This document shows, in pieces, positions 14,260-23,658 of a DNA stretch of 26,251 nt (positions are counted from its first letter, which is position 1; every line of letters begins with the position of its first letter). Source of the stretch: an uncultured Bacteroides sp. (lineage in GTDB: Bacteria; Bacteroidota; Bacteroidia; Bacteroidales; Bacteroidaceae); assembly GCA_900552645.1 (NCBI GenBank), contig USAN01000018.1, positions 1-26,251 of the forward strand. Direction: 5' to 3'. The notes below the pieces were generated by a model, which was not told the origin of the DNA, did no database searches, and saw nothing but the letters and a program-made list of their open reading frames with translations. The position numbers were made by a program, and so were the translations under genes.

Positions 14260-16797
14260 GTGGAAAAACAAACTTACACTTATGATGAAGCCTTTGAAGC
14301 ATCATTAAAATATTTCAAGGGAGATGAGCTAGCTGCAAGAGTTTGGGTTAATAAATATGCAGTAAAAGACTCATTTGGAAATATCTTCGAAAAGTCACCG
14401 GAAGATATGCATTGGAGAATCGCCAACGAAGTGGCGCGTATTGAAGCCAAATACCAAAATGGGTTATCAGCTCAGGAATTATTTGATTTACTGGATCATT
14501 TTAAATATATAGTTCCTCAGGGAAGTCCTATGACTGGAATAGGTAATACTTTCCAGGTAGCATCTTTATCAAACTGCTTTGTAATAGGTATTGACGGGGA
14601 AGCCGATTCATACGGAGCAATTATACATATAGACGAAGAACAGGTACAGCTCATGAAACGCCGTGGCGGAGTTGGGCATGATCTTTCACACATTCGTCCT
14701 AAAGGATCACCTGTAAAGAACTCAGCTCTTACATCTACAGGTCTTGTGCCTTTTATGGAACGTTATTCTAACTCTACACGCGAGGTAGCACAAGATGGTC
14801 GCAGAGGTGCTCTTATGCTCAGTGTCTCTATAAAGCATCCCGATTCGGAAGCATTCATTGACGCAAAGATGACAGAAGGAAAAGTTACTGGTGCCAACGT
14901 ATCCGTAAAGCTTGATGATGATTTTATGAAAGCTGCAACAAACGGTACTTCGTATAAACAGCAGTATCCTATAAATTCGGATGTACCTTCATTTACAAAA
15001 GAGATTGATGCATCTTCGTTGTGGAAGAAAATTGTACATAATGCATGGAAATCGGCAGAGCCAGGCGTACTTTTCTGGGATACCATCATTAAGGAATCTG
15101 TTCCCGACTGCTATGCTGATCTTGGTTATCGTACAGTATCTACCAATCCTTGCGGAGAAATACCTTTATGCCCTTACGATTCATGCCGTTTGTTGGCTAT
15201 AAATCTATATTCATATGTAATGAATCCTTTTACTAAGGATGCATATTTTGATTTTGATTTATTCAAAAAACACGTGGCTTTGGCGCAAAGAATCATGGAT
15301 GATATAATTGATCTTGAGCTGGAGAAGATAGAACAGATTATTGAAAAAATAAATGCCGACCCCGAAAATGAAGAGGTTAAGCATACCGAAAGACATCTTT
15401 GGGAGAAAATATACAAAAAAAGCGGACAGGGGCGCCGCACCGGAGTGGGCATCACAGCCGAAGGTGATATGATTGCTGCAATGGGGTTGCGCTACGGAAC
15501 TGAGGAAGCAACTGAATTCTCAGAAAAAGTACACAAAACAATTGCTATCGAAGCTTATCGTTCTTCTGTAACTATGGCTAAAGAGAGAGGCGCATTCGAA
15601 ATATACGATTCGGAAAGAGAAAAGAACAATCCTTTTGTAAATCGTATTAAAGAAGCCGATCCTGCTTTATATGATGAAATGATAAAATTTGGCCGACGCA
15701 ATATTGCATGTCTTACTATCGCTCCTACCGGAACTACAAGTCTCATGACTCAGACTACATCTGGTATTGAACCAGTATTCATGCCTGTATACAAACGCAG
15801 AAGAAAAGTAAATCCTAATGATCCTGAAGTACACATTGACTTTATAGATGAAACAGGAGATGCATTTGAAGAGTATATAGTATATCATCACAAGTTCCTT
15901 AAATGGATGGAGATTAACGGATACGATACAAGCAAGAGATACTCACAGGAAGAGATTGACGAACTGGTAAAAAAATCGCCGTATTTCAAGGCAACGTCAA
16001 ATGATGTTGACTGGTTGATGAAGGTTAAGATGCAAGGAAGAATACAGAAATGGGTTGATCACTCAATAAGCGTTACTATAAATCTACCAAACGATGTTGA
16101 TGAAGATCTAGTAAACCGTCTGTATGTAGAGGCATGGAAATCTGGATGCAAGGGATGTACTGTTTATCGTGACGGATCACGAGCGGGAGTACTTATATCT
16201 ACCAAAAAAGATAAAAAAGAGGATACACCTCCATGCAAGCAACCTACTGTTGTGGAAGTTAGACCAAAGGTTCTTGAAGCTGAAGTTGTAAGATTCCAGA
16301 ACAATAAAGAGAAATGGGTAGCATTCGTTGGTTTGCTAGATGGTCATCCATACGAGATCTTCACTGGTCTTCAAGATGATGAAGAGGGTATATTATTACC
16401 TAAATCGGTTACTACAGGAAGAATTATAAAGAATGTAGACGAGGACGGCAATAAGCGATACGATTTCCAGTTCGAAAACAAGAGAGGTTACAAGACTACT
16501 ATCGAGGGACTTTCTGAAAAGTTCAACAAAGAATACTGGAACTATGCAAAACTGATATCGGGTGTGCTTCGTTGGAGAATGCCTATAGACCGTGTAATAA
16601 AACTTGTAGATTCATTGCAGCTTGACAGCGAAAGCATCAATACATGGAAAAATGGTGTAGAACGTGCTTTGAAGAAATATGTTGTAGATGGTACTAAAGC
16701 AGATGGTCAGAAATGTCCTAACTGCGGCAACGAAACTCTGGTATACCAGGAAGGTTGCCTTATATGCAAGACTTGCGGTACTTCCAGATGTGGATAA
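14260..16797 (+). CDS. nrdJ: Adenosylcobalamin-dependent (class II) ribonucleotide reductase
   Basis: The 845-aa enzyme makes deoxyribonucleotides from ribonucleotides with a B12-derived radical and needs no oxygen. Visible active-site parts are C106 in SNCFVIG, the NPCGEIPL motif with C298 and E300, and CLTIAPTGTTSLMTQTTSG at about 484-502 (catalytic cysteine partner and phosphate loop). The C-terminal third (about 680-810) is a TSCPD-like region. The tail is a zinc-ribbon/redox segment with C819, C822, C833, C836, C839 and C844, which probably passes reducing power to the active site. Translation starts at GTG; the encoded sequence EKQTYTYDEAFEASLKYF follows at once, and no ATG is nearby. 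Length is normal for Bacteroidetes NrdJ. It is transcribed alone. Confidence 0.95.
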   Translation: MEKQTYTYDEAFEASLKYFKGDELAARVWVNKYAVKDSFGNIFEKSPEDMHWRIANEVARIEAKYQNGLSAQELFDLLDHFKYIVPQGSPMTGIGNTFQVASLSNCFVIGIDGEADSYGAIIHIDEEQVQLMKRRGGVGHDLSHIRPKGSPVKNSALTSTGLVPFMERYSNSTREVAQDGRRGALMLSVSIKHPDSEAFIDAKMTEGKVTGANVSVKLDDDFMKAATNGTSYKQQYPINSDVPSFTKEIDASSLWKKIVHNAWKSAEPGVLFWDTIIKESVPDCYADLGYRTVSTNPCGEIPLCPYDSCRLLAINLYSYVMNPFTKDAYFDFDLFKKHVALAQRIMDDIIDLELEKIEQIIEKINADPENEEVKHTERHLWEKIYKKSGQGRRTGVGITAEGDMIAAMGLRYGTEEATEFSEKVHKTIAIEAYRSSVTMAKERGAFEIYDSEREKNNPFVNRIKEADPALYDEMIKFGRRNIACLTIAPTGTTSLMTQTTSGIEPVFMPVYKRRRKVNPNDPEVHIDFIDETGDAFEEYIVYHHKFLKWMEINGYDTSKRYSQEEIDELVKKSPYFKATSNDVDWLMKVKMQGRIQKWVDHSISVTINLPNDVDEDLVNRLYVEAWKSGCKGCTVYRDGSRAGVLISTKKDKKEDTPPCKQPTVVEVRPKVLEAEVVRFQNNKEKWVAFVGLLDGHPYEIFTGLQDDEEGILLPKSVTTGRIIKNVDEDGNKRYDFQFENKRGYKTTIEGLSEKFNKEYWNYAKLISGVLRWRMPIDRVIKLVDSLQLDSESINTWKNGVERALKKYVVDGTKADGQKCPNCGNETLVYQEGCLICKTCGTSRCG

Positions 16798-16855
16798 TAT
16801 ATACAAAGATAACCATAATATAAACTGAGGGTATATTAAAACTCTCTTTTTAGCC

Positions 16856-16895
16856 AAATGACCCCTGCTACAGATATCTGTGGCAGGGGTCATTT
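16856..16895. terminator. Bidirectional terminator between nrdJ and the AsmA-like gene
   Basis: A 40-nt palindrome of two 20-nt arms (aaatgacccctgctacagat and its complement with one T-G wobble) directly abuts without spacer. It lies between two convergent genes. No long T-run follows on either strand, so it may rely on stem strength. Confidence 0.65.
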
Positions 16896-16954
16896 ATATG
16901 TTTTAGGTGTTTTTACTTTACCTTTAATTATTATTATACATATTATTATTTAGC

Positions 16955-19945
16955 CTATTTCTTGTTTAATATATGATTAAAGCCTTCTACTATATTCTTA
17001 CCTAAATCTATGCGGGTACTATCTACTTTATGAACGGCAGCCGGAGTTACGTCATCCTTATATTTTGCCTTACCAATACGGAATTTCATCTTGTCCAGAT
17101 TTCCACTTATATTTACTCCTGCCTTAAATGGCAGAGGTGATTTCAATATTGATATATGATAGTTAAAATTCATATCAAGCCCTTGCTCCCCTCCAATTGC
17201 AGCTTTATATCTATCAATTGTAACCTGAAATGGGAATACCTTTACGTTGCCCTTATCGACCATCACATTTACCGATATACTGTCAAATACGTTGCTTTTC
17301 TTATTTTTAAACATTAGCATTTTTGAAATTTCGGCAAATGTTTCTCCATCCATTAAAACCAGACTGTCACCTTTTATATGCATAGCCGATCGAAGAGTAG
17401 GAATCTTTATGTTCATGTTAGAATCTAGCTTAGACTCGGCTGCTACATCAAACTGAACTACACCTTTAAATGATCTAAGCATTGGTACTATTGTATCCAA
17501 TGAAGGAATAAAGTTTACCAACTTACCAATATTAATGTCACTAATTTTAAAATCAAATCCCGTATATCCTTCATTGCTATTAGATGCCTTATATATAAGT
17601 TCTGCCTGCATATCCGAATCCAATCCATGCATTTTAAGTTTCTTCATATACACAGCTTGATTCTTTATAAGTATCTCTCCTTCAACATTTTCGAAACTCA
17701 TCTTTTCGAATATTACTTTTTTAAAGTCAGCATTTAATTTAAAATCAAGATTTTCGGGTAATACAAAAAGCTTCATAGACTCTTCTTCTTTATTTGCAGT
17801 GCTAGAAGTAGCAGAATCTTTATGGGATGTTTCATTTTTAATCTCCGACTTTTCTTCAACAACTCCAGTTATAAGCTGATTGCAATCTATTAAATTTGAG
17901 CTTACATTGAGTTCTCCTTTAAGAGTCTCTTTCTTTGTAAGTGCAGCATATAGACCGCTAATTTTACCGGTAGCTTTTAAATCTGAATTTCCTATCCTTA
18001 CTATAGCATTGTCCAATCTGATATCATTATTGTCTACATTAACTTCACTTTTACTAATAGTAATAGGATATTCAAACGAAGGTGTAGTAAATTTCATTAA
18101 ATCAAATCCAACTTTAGCTACAGGACGCCATATTTTGTCCTTCACCTTATCGGCATTGAGCTTTATATTTGCATTAGTTAGGATAATATCATTCTTGTCG
18201 AGGAAAAGATTAATAGAATCGCTCTGCATATTCATGCTTACTGCCGGTTTCTTCATATTTACTTTCTGAGGAAACAATGAAGCTGTAAGCATTACATCAT
18301 TACTAAAGAATTTTATGCTGTCGGCAATAGAAAACTTCATTCTGCTCATCTTAAAATTTCCGTCCAGGGTTACAACTCTAGATGTATCCTGAGGATTTGA
18401 TGATGAAACAGTTGCTTTCATATTATCTACCTCATAAGATAGCTTCTTGCTCTTTAAAACAATATTACTTATTCCGGCTGTAGCCTCAAGATAGTTCTTG
18501 TCCGAAAATTCAAAAAAAGCATTTCCTTTAAAGTTGAAATCTTTATTAGTATCTATTACTTGCAAATTATCCAAACCTATGTAACCTTTCAGTTGTATCC
18601 TTCCTAAATCCTGTTGTTTTATTGAAGAAAGAGTACAACCTACCATAACGGAAGCATTTAACTTACCTCCTATTTTAATTCCCTCCTGAAAAGGAATTGT
18701 CTTAGCCAATGCATCTAAATCTACAGTTGATTTAGTATCAATACTTATTACAGGATCTACAAGAAGATTATCTATACGTATATCCGATACTACATCTGTC
18801 TTAGCCCCCTTAAGCTTCATTATATTCCATTTCACATATGATGGTTTTCTGCGCATTAAGTCTACATAAGCATTAAGCGAAGTAGAAAAATTATTTATTC
18901 CATATGGAAAACCATCATAATGAATCTTAACATCTTCTATATCAAGTCCAAGAGTAGCTTCGGGCAAATGTCCGTTACCATATTTTCCTTTTACTGTACC
19001 TGAGAATTTCACATCGCCCGATGCTTTAACTTTTCCTCTCTTTACGTATATTTCGGGAATCATGTTTATTACAGTTCCTATAGTTGGAGCATGAAGCCCA
19101 TACGAGAAATCGAGCACAACAGTTTTGTTCAACGTATCTCTCTGCATCCATCCATTCACATCAAGATTTATTCCGTTTACCGACATCTTCATCTCATTAA
19201 AGTTCCATTTAAGTGATGATGAATTTATATCAATCTTAGTATCGATAGAGGTTGATATATTATTCACAAGCAATTCACCTTTCTGCCAGAAAAGAATATT
19301 CTTGTTGTCGAGATGAAGAGTCATTGAAGAATTTACTGCATCAAGATGTAACCCTAACTTCATATTAACATCTCGAAGGCTTGTATAAATCTGGGTACTC
19401 CGATCGTCGAAAATTATATTTGCATTCTTTATTTCTACTCTATTCAGATCTATGCTACTATCAAAGCTATTCGCGGTACTATCTGCTTCAACACTGACAG
19501 TATCTTTGCTTGCCTTCATAATATCCCAGTTTGCTTTACCTTTACTATCTCTGAAAGCATATACCGATATGTCGTCAAAAGACAGGTTATGAAGAGTGAC
19601 CTTATTTTTGAAAATATAATCAAAAGGACTCACAGTTACTATACATTTTCCGAAACTTGCCAGCGAATCAGTTTTCTGGAATAAAGAATCGTTGAAAGTC
19701 TTTGATACCAGACTGCCATCTTCAATCTTTAATCCAAATTTAGGAAAAGTCGAGAAAAAAGTAAGTTCTACACTTCGCATCTTTAAATCTGCATTTAAAG
19801 AATTGTTCGCAATTTTCAATACTACCGGCGTAAGTTTGGCAGGAGTAAACACAAAATTAATTGCAAATGCTATCAGTAACATAACGGTCACTATCAATGA
19901 TCCGAAAGTCAAAAAAGTTATTTTAATTATTTTCTTTCTATTCAT
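16955..19945 (-). CDS. AsmA-family inner-membrane-anchored protein
   Basis: The 996-aa protein starts with one membrane helix (about residues 8-32, ITFLTFGSLIVTVMLLIAFA). The AsmA N-terminal motif follows (FTPAKLTPVVLKIANNSLNA, then VELTFFSTFPKFGLKIEDGSL at about 60-80), where the short beta-strand repeats begin. The remainder is a long run of beta-strand segments of the AsmA/TamB type, with a Ser/Lys/Glu-rich loop at about residues 690-725 (EEKSEIKNETSHKDSATSS) and a C-terminal FKGVVQFDVAAESKLDSN/ISGNLDKMKFRIGKAKYKD region like the AsmA C-terminal domain. Such proteins form periplasmic bridges thought to move phospholipid to the outer membrane. It is a single gene, divergent from folB. The direction of lipid transfer is inferred from the family. 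Confidence 0.85.
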   Translation of the reverse strand: MNRKKIIKITFLTFGSLIVTVMLLIAFAINFVFTPAKLTPVVLKIANNSLNADLKMRSVELTFFSTFPKFGLKIEDGSLVSKTFNDSLFQKTDSLASFGKCIVTVSPFDYIFKNKVTLHNLSFDDISVYAFRDSKGKANWDIMKASKDTVSVEADSTANSFDSSIDLNRVEIKNANIIFDDRSTQIYTSLRDVNMKLGLHLDAVNSSMTLHLDNKNILFWQKGELLVNNISTSIDTKIDINSSSLKWNFNEMKMSVNGINLDVNGWMQRDTLNKTVVLDFSYGLHAPTIGTVINMIPEIYVKRGKVKASGDVKFSGTVKGKYGNGHLPEATLGLDIEDVKIHYDGFPYGINNFSTSLNAYVDLMRRKPSYVKWNIMKLKGAKTDVVSDIRIDNLLVDPVISIDTKSTVDLDALAKTIPFQEGIKIGGKLNASVMVGCTLSSIKQQDLGRIQLKGYIGLDNLQVIDTNKDFNFKGNAFFEFSDKNYLEATAGISNIVLKSKKLSYEVDNMKATVSSSNPQDTSRVVTLDGNFKMSRMKFSIADSIKFFSNDVMLTASLFPQKVNMKKPAVSMNMQSDSINLFLDKNDIILTNANIKLNADKVKDKIWRPVAKVGFDLMKFTTPSFEYPITISKSEVNVDNNDIRLDNAIVRIGNSDLKATGKISGLYAALTKKETLKGELNVSSNLIDCNQLITGVVEEKSEIKNETSHKDSATSSTANKEEESMKLFVLPENLDFKLNADFKKVIFEKMSFENVEGEILIKNQAVYMKKLKMHGLDSDMQAELIYKASNSNEGYTGFDFKISDINIGKLVNFIPSLDTIVPMLRSFKGVVQFDVAAESKLDSNMNIKIPTLRSAMHIKGDSLVLMDGETFAEISKMLMFKNKKSNVFDSISVNVMVDKGNVKVFPFQVTIDRYKAAIGGEQGLDMNFNYHISILKSPLPFKAGVNISGNLDKMKFRIGKAKYKDDVTPAAVHKVDSTRIDLGKNIVEGFNHILNKK

Positions 19946-19950
19946 GCTAA

Positions 19951-19958
19951 CAAAAATA
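19951..19958 (-). promoter_or_regulatory. Candidate -7 box very close to the AsmA-like gene start
   Basis: The minus strand reads TATTTTTG, matching TAnnTTTG, with only 5 nt between it and the ATG at 19945. If used, the mRNA would have almost no leader. No -33 TTTG is seen at normal spacing. Confidence 0.4.
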
Positions 19959-20055
19959 ATGAAAGAGGCGTATATGTTAAAATGCCATATAGTTAATACT
20001 ATGAAACTGACTAATAAAACTTATAAAAATGCCATACTAAAATATTAAAATTTAA

Positions 20056-20063
20056 TATTTTTG
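20056..20063 (+). promoter_or_regulatory. -7 box for folB
   Basis: TATTTTTG followed by C matches TAnnTTTG and ends 21 nt before the ATG at 20085. The -33 element is poor. Confidence 0.45.
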
Positions 20064-20084
20064 CACATAATGCATTAAAATAAA

Positions 20085-20453
20085 ATGGAAATAGAAAAAA
20101 TGTACATAACATTGGAGGGATTAAAGATTCATGCCTTTCATGGAGTAGACCCACAGGAAAGAATTGTTGGGGCTGATTTTATTATAGACCTTAAAATAAA
20201 GACCGACTTTACAAATGCTGCCATAAACGATTCGTTAGAAAATACGATAAGCTATGCAGAGATATTCGAATTGGTAAAGAGGGAGATGAACATACCATCT
20301 CAATTACTAGAACATGCATGCAATAGAATATGCAAGGTATTGATAGAAGAATTTAAACTGATTGAAGAAGTTCATATAAAAATGTTTAAGGAAAATCCAC
20401 CAATGAATTCAGACAGCAAAAGAATTGGAGTGGAAATGATATGCAGAAAATAA
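20085..20453 (+). CDS. folB: Dihydroneopterin aldolase (folate synthesis)
   Basis: The 122-aa protein has the FolB pattern from end to end: ITLEGLKIHAFHGVDPQER at about 8-26, ADFIIDLKIKTDF, SYAEIFELVKREM at about 63-75, SQLLEHACNRIC, and VHIKMFKENPPM near the C-terminus with the conserved lysine. It converts dihydroneopterin to 6-hydroxymethyl-dihydropterin plus glycolaldehyde, a step in tetrahydrofolate synthesis, as a cytoplasmic octamer. Length is normal. ATG codons at 20085 and 20100 are both possible; the first is kept because it suits the leader, and homologues begin close to the second. It stands alone, with a terminator right after the stop. Confidence 0.93.
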   Translation: MEIEKMYITLEGLKIHAFHGVDPQERIVGADFIIDLKIKTDFTNAAINDSLENTISYAEIFELVKREMNIPSQLLEHACNRICKVLIEEFKLIEEVHIKMFKENPPMNSDSKRIGVEMICRK

Positions 20454-20459
20454 GCATAG

Positions 20460-20506
20460 AAAAAGCCATGTCATACTCATATAAGTAAGTAATGACATGG
20501 CTTTTT
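20460..20506. terminator. Terminator between folB and mgsA
   Basis: Perfect 15-bp arms aaaaagccatgtcat (20460-20474) and atgacatggcttttt (20492-20506) enclose a 17-nt loop. A-run on one side and T-run on the other make it a textbook bidirectional intrinsic terminator between convergent genes. Confidence 0.85.
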
Positions 20507-20585
20507 TAATTATTGCAAGTGTAATAAAATATCTAATTATAAGTACAGTTTATATCAAACTTAGTTTTATACCTATATATTATCT

Positions 20586-21104
20586 CTATTTTATACTCTT
20601 TCTTTTCTTTATCTGCTCTACAGCTTCTGACACAACCGGTTTGTCGGCAAAACGCTTAGTATAACCAGTATAATCGGGATGAGTTCTTTTATATGCAGGA
20701 TCTAAGAACAAGGGACTTGATATGATATGATCGGCTGTAGAGCGATTGCAACAGAATACAATATTTTCTACTCCTGCCAAGCGAGTAAGCGCCTTCACAT
20801 CAGTATCATGAGGCTGAAGTGTCATTGGATCAGTGAAAAAGAAAAGATAATCAATCTTACCATCTACAATTCTTGAACCAATTTGCTGATCGCCCCCTAA
20901 AGGACCCGATTTAAGTATCGTTATATCCCATTTTACATCGGGATGTTTTTTTTCAAGAGCTTCACGAATCAAAGTACCGGTGGTACCAGTACAGTAAAAT
21001 TTATGCCCCATCAGTAGCTCAGAATTCCACAACACCCATTCAATCAAATCTTTCTTCATAGCATCGTGTGCTACCAGTCCTATTTTTCTTATTAATTTCT
21101 TCAT
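20586..21104 (-). CDS. mgsA: Methylglyoxal synthase
   Basis: The 172-aa cytoplasmic enzyme turns dihydroxyacetone phosphate into methylglyoxal and phosphate, a glycolytic overflow bypass. The signature motifs are all present: GLVAHDAMKKDLIEWV (H13), FYCTGTTGTLI, SGPLGGDQQIG (D72), FFFTDPMTLQPHDTDVKAL (D92, H99, D102) and VFCCNRSTADHII. These match the E. coli catalytic and phosphate-binding residues H19, D71, D91, H98 and D101. The C-terminal tail after about residue 130 is about 20 residues longer than in E. coli MgsA and ends in a Lys/Arg cluster. It has its own strong promoter behind the glycosyltransferase gene. Confidence 0.95.
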   Translation of the reverse strand: MKKLIRKIGLVAHDAMKKDLIEWVLWNSELLMGHKFYCTGTTGTLIREALEKKHPDVKWDITILKSGPLGGDQQIGSRIVDGKIDYLFFFTDPMTLQPHDTDVKALTRLAGVENIVFCCNRSTADHIISSPLFLDPAYKRTHPDYTGYTKRFADKPVVSEAVEQIKKRKSIK

Positions 21105-21129
21105 GATAATTCTTTTTTGTAATATTTAT

Positions 21130-21160
21130 CAAAAATAAATATAAAACTAAATAAATCAAA
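21130..21160 (-). promoter_or_regulatory. Promoter of mgsA
   Basis: The minus strand has TTTG (21160-21157), a 19-bp spacer and TATTTTTG (21137-21130). This is an ideal Bacteroidetes promoter, ending 25 nt before the mgsA ATG and inside the gap after the glycosyltransferase gene. It separates mgsA from the mtaB operon. Confidence 0.65.
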
Positions 21161-21211
21161 GCACTTTACTATCATTTTCCTATAATATATTCATTTTGAA
21201 CGATTTCTGAA

Positions 21212-22228
21212 TTATAAATCCGAAAATACTTTTTTGCGCCCAATATGATATTTCCAAAGAATGCTATATTTCTTTCGTTCTTCTATCTTGCTCACGCTCT
21301 CATTTACCATATTATCAATGCGCGATGCAGCAAATGAATACCTTATATTCTTAAATTCTTTTCGTGCATCAATTATAGCTTTTGCATTCGCCTTATCGTT
21401 CTTTAAATAAAATACCATGATAGCTACTCTGTCCAGAATATTACGAACTCTAAGCACTTTTTTAAGTTCCTTATCGGGAAGATTCTTGTAAAGCAGAAGA
21501 AGATTATTGCGAAAGTTTAGGAAAGTTTTTTTAGGATTCTCTTTTTTCAAAGTTGCTCCTCCTACATGATACACTACACTTTGAGGTATACATACTATCC
21601 CTCTTCCTCTGCTTCTCAGACGCCAGCAAAGATCAATTTCTTCCATATGAGCAAAAAAACGGTCATCAAGTCCGCCTACATTCCTATAATCATCAAGTCT
21701 GATAAAAAGAGCTGCACCTGTTGCCCACATTATATTCCGAATATCATCATACTGTCCATTATCCTTCTCTACATTTTGAAAAATTCTTCCTCGGCAGAAA
21801 GGATAGCCGTACCTATCAATGAATCCTCCGGCCGCTCCGGCATATTCAAAATATTCCTTATTCTTATATGAAAGAATTTTAGGCTGACAAGCAGCAATTT
21901 CAGGATGCGAATCAAGATATTCCATCATAGGTTCTAACCATCCTGAGGTAACCTCTACATCGCTATTTAGTAATATAACATATGTTGCATCTACATGCTT
22001 GAGCGCTTCATTATATCCTTGTGCAAATCCATAATTTCTATCAAGTTCAATAAGACGTACAGAAGGAAATTCTGCAGTTATCATTTCACACGAATCGTCA
22101 GTAGAACCATTATCAGCAACACATACCTCTACATTATCCAAATTTGAGAACTCAACAACAGAAGGAAGAAAATTGCGCAACATTTCAGAGCCATTCCAGT
22201 TCAATATAACTACAGAAACTTTTTTCAT
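21212..22228 (-). CDS. Family 2 glycosyltransferase
   Basis: The 338-aa protein shows the GT-A fold of GT2 enzymes: VSVVILNWNGSEML at 4-17, CVADNGSTDDS at 36-46, NYGFAQGYNEAL at 65-76, the metal/nucleotide-binding LLNSDVEV (NSD at 88-90), and the acceptor-side block WATGAALFIRLDDYRNVGGLDDRFFAHMEEIDLCWRLR. It resembles rhamnosyl- or other deoxyhexosyl-transferases that build surface polysaccharides. It has no membrane helix, so it probably works at the inner face of the membrane. Its ATG lies 6 nt after the mtaB stop, so the two share a transcript. The donor and acceptor sugars cannot be told. Confidence 0.88.
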   Translation of the reverse strand: MKKVSVVILNWNGSEMLRNFLPSVVEFSNLDNVEVCVADNGSTDDSCEMITAEFPSVRLIELDRNYGFAQGYNEALKHVDATYVILLNSDVEVTSGWLEPMMEYLDSHPEIAACQPKILSYKNKEYFEYAGAAGGFIDRYGYPFCRGRIFQNVEKDNGQYDDIRNIMWATGAALFIRLDDYRNVGGLDDRFFAHMEEIDLCWRLRSRGRGIVCIPQSVVYHVGGATLKKENPKKTFLNFRNNLLLLYKNLPDKELKKVLRVRNILDRVAIMVFYLKNDKANAKAIIDARKEFKNIRYSFAASRIDNMVNESVSKIEERKKYSILWKYHIGRKKVFSDL

Positions 22229-22234
22229 AAAATA

Positions 22235-23554
22235 TTATTTAATGATAGTACCTTTCAAAGCTGTTTCGTCTTCGTTAAAATCTCCAAGAACCACTTTTAC
22301 TAACTTATTGTCCAATGATTCATCATGAAATAATTCTACGCGAATGTAATTATCGGTAAAGCCATGCATAAAATCGCCAGTCTTTGCTCGTTCCATAAGA
22401 ACTATAGCTTCTTTACCAATATGTTTGGCATAGAAAGCTTTTGTCTTTTCGTCTGAAATAGACAGAAGTTTCTGACTTCTGACATGTTTTTCTTCTGGTG
22501 ATACAACATGGTCTATTTTCAAAGCCTGCGTACCGGGACGCTCCGAATAACTGAATACATGAAGCTGAGTAACATCCATATCTTTTATGAAATTATATGC
22601 ATTCTCGAAAAATTCTTCTGTTTCACCTCTTGTACCTACTATAACGTCTACTCCGATGAAAGCATTAGGAATAACATCTCTTATCTTGCTTATCTTAGAA
22701 GCAAACAATGAAGTATCATAACGTCGTCTCATCAATTTAAGCACATCATCACTTCCACTCTGTAATGGTATATGAAAATGGGGCATGAAGGCCCTTGACG
22801 TTGCTACATACTCTATAATCTCATCAGTTAGAAGATTAGGCTCTATTGATGAAATTCTATAACGCTCTATACCTTCTACTTTATCTAGTGCTTTAACCAG
22901 GTCAAAGAAAGTTTCGCCTGTACTTTTCCCGAAATCGCCAATATTAACCCCGGTAAGTACTATCTCTTTTCCACCATCCAATGCAGCTTGACGTGCCTGG
23001 GCAACAATATCTTCTATAGTACCATTACGACTACGACCACGAGCAAATGGTATTGTACAATATGAACAAAAGTAATCACATCCATCCTGAACCTTAAGAA
23101 AGTATCTAGTACGGTCGCCTCTAGAGCAAGAAGGCGAAAAGCTTCTAATATCTTTCGTAGCAGTAGTTACTGCTTCACCATGCTCATGTTTCTCCAAATT
23201 ACCCAGATAATTAAGTAATTCACCTTTCTGTTCTGCTCCCAAAACAATGTCTACTCCTTCTATCTTTGCAACTTGATCGGGTTTAAGCTGAGCATAACAG
23301 CCCGTAACAACAACAAACGCACCAGGATGCTGCTTAGTAAGACGATGAATAGCCTGACGGCATTTCTTATCGGCTACTTCTGTAACCGAACAAGTATTTA
23401 TTACAATTATATTAGCTTTTTCTCCTTTACGAACCGTACGTACACCAGCCTCTTTTAGAGTCTTTCCTATAGTAGAGGTTTCCGAAAAATTAAGTTTACA
23501 TCCCAATGTATAGTAAACCGCTGTTTTATCCTGAAATATAGTGGTATCTATCAT
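22235..23554 (-). CDS. mtaB: tRNA t6A37 methylthiotransferase
   Basis: The 439-aa radical-SAM enzyme adds a methylthio group to N6-threonylcarbamoyladenosine 37 of tRNAs reading ANN codons. The N-terminal UPF0004 domain has TLGCKLNFSETS and VINTCSVTEVADKKC, whose cysteines hold the second cluster. The radical-SAM motif is C159-DYF-C163-SY-C166 in GCDYFCSYCTIPFARGRSR. A C-terminal TRAM domain follows (AIVLMERAKTGDFMHGFTDN). TLGCKLN and NTCSVT favour MtaB over MiaB and RimO. The open frame reaches a TTG at 23578, but that lies in a promoter box (TAACTTTG, 23583-23576). The ATG at 23554, giving MIDTTIFQDKTAVYYTLGC, is chosen. It leads a two-gene unit with the glycosyltransferase. Confidence 0.93.
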   Translation of the reverse strand: MIDTTIFQDKTAVYYTLGCKLNFSETSTIGKTLKEAGVRTVRKGEKANIIVINTCSVTEVADKKCRQAIHRLTKQHPGAFVVVTGCYAQLKPDQVAKIEGVDIVLGAEQKGELLNYLGNLEKHEHGEAVTTATKDIRSFSPSCSRGDRTRYFLKVQDGCDYFCSYCTIPFARGRSRNGTIEDIVAQARQAALDGGKEIVLTGVNIGDFGKSTGETFFDLVKALDKVEGIERYRISSIEPNLLTDEIIEYVATSRAFMPHFHIPLQSGSDDVLKLMRRRYDTSLFASKISKIRDVIPNAFIGVDVIVGTRGETEEFFENAYNFIKDMDVTQLHVFSYSERPGTQALKIDHVVSPEEKHVRSQKLLSISDEKTKAFYAKHIGKEAIVLMERAKTGDFMHGFTDNYIRVELFHDESLDNKLVKVVLGDFNEDETALKGTIIK

Positions 23555-23575
23555 ATTTTTTAGTTGATTATAGAG

Positions 23576-23583
23576 CAAAGTTA
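23576..23583 (-). promoter_or_regulatory. -7 box for mtaB (decides its start)
   Basis: The minus strand reads TAACTTTG followed by C, an exact TAnnTTTG match, ending 21 nt before the ATG at 23554. It covers the TTG that would otherwise be read as the start. No good -33 element is seen. Confidence 0.5.
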
Positions 23584-23658
23584 CATATTATTATTATTAA
23601 AACTTTTAGAATACAAATAATTATACTTATTTTCGCACACTATTTCAATATTTGTGCA

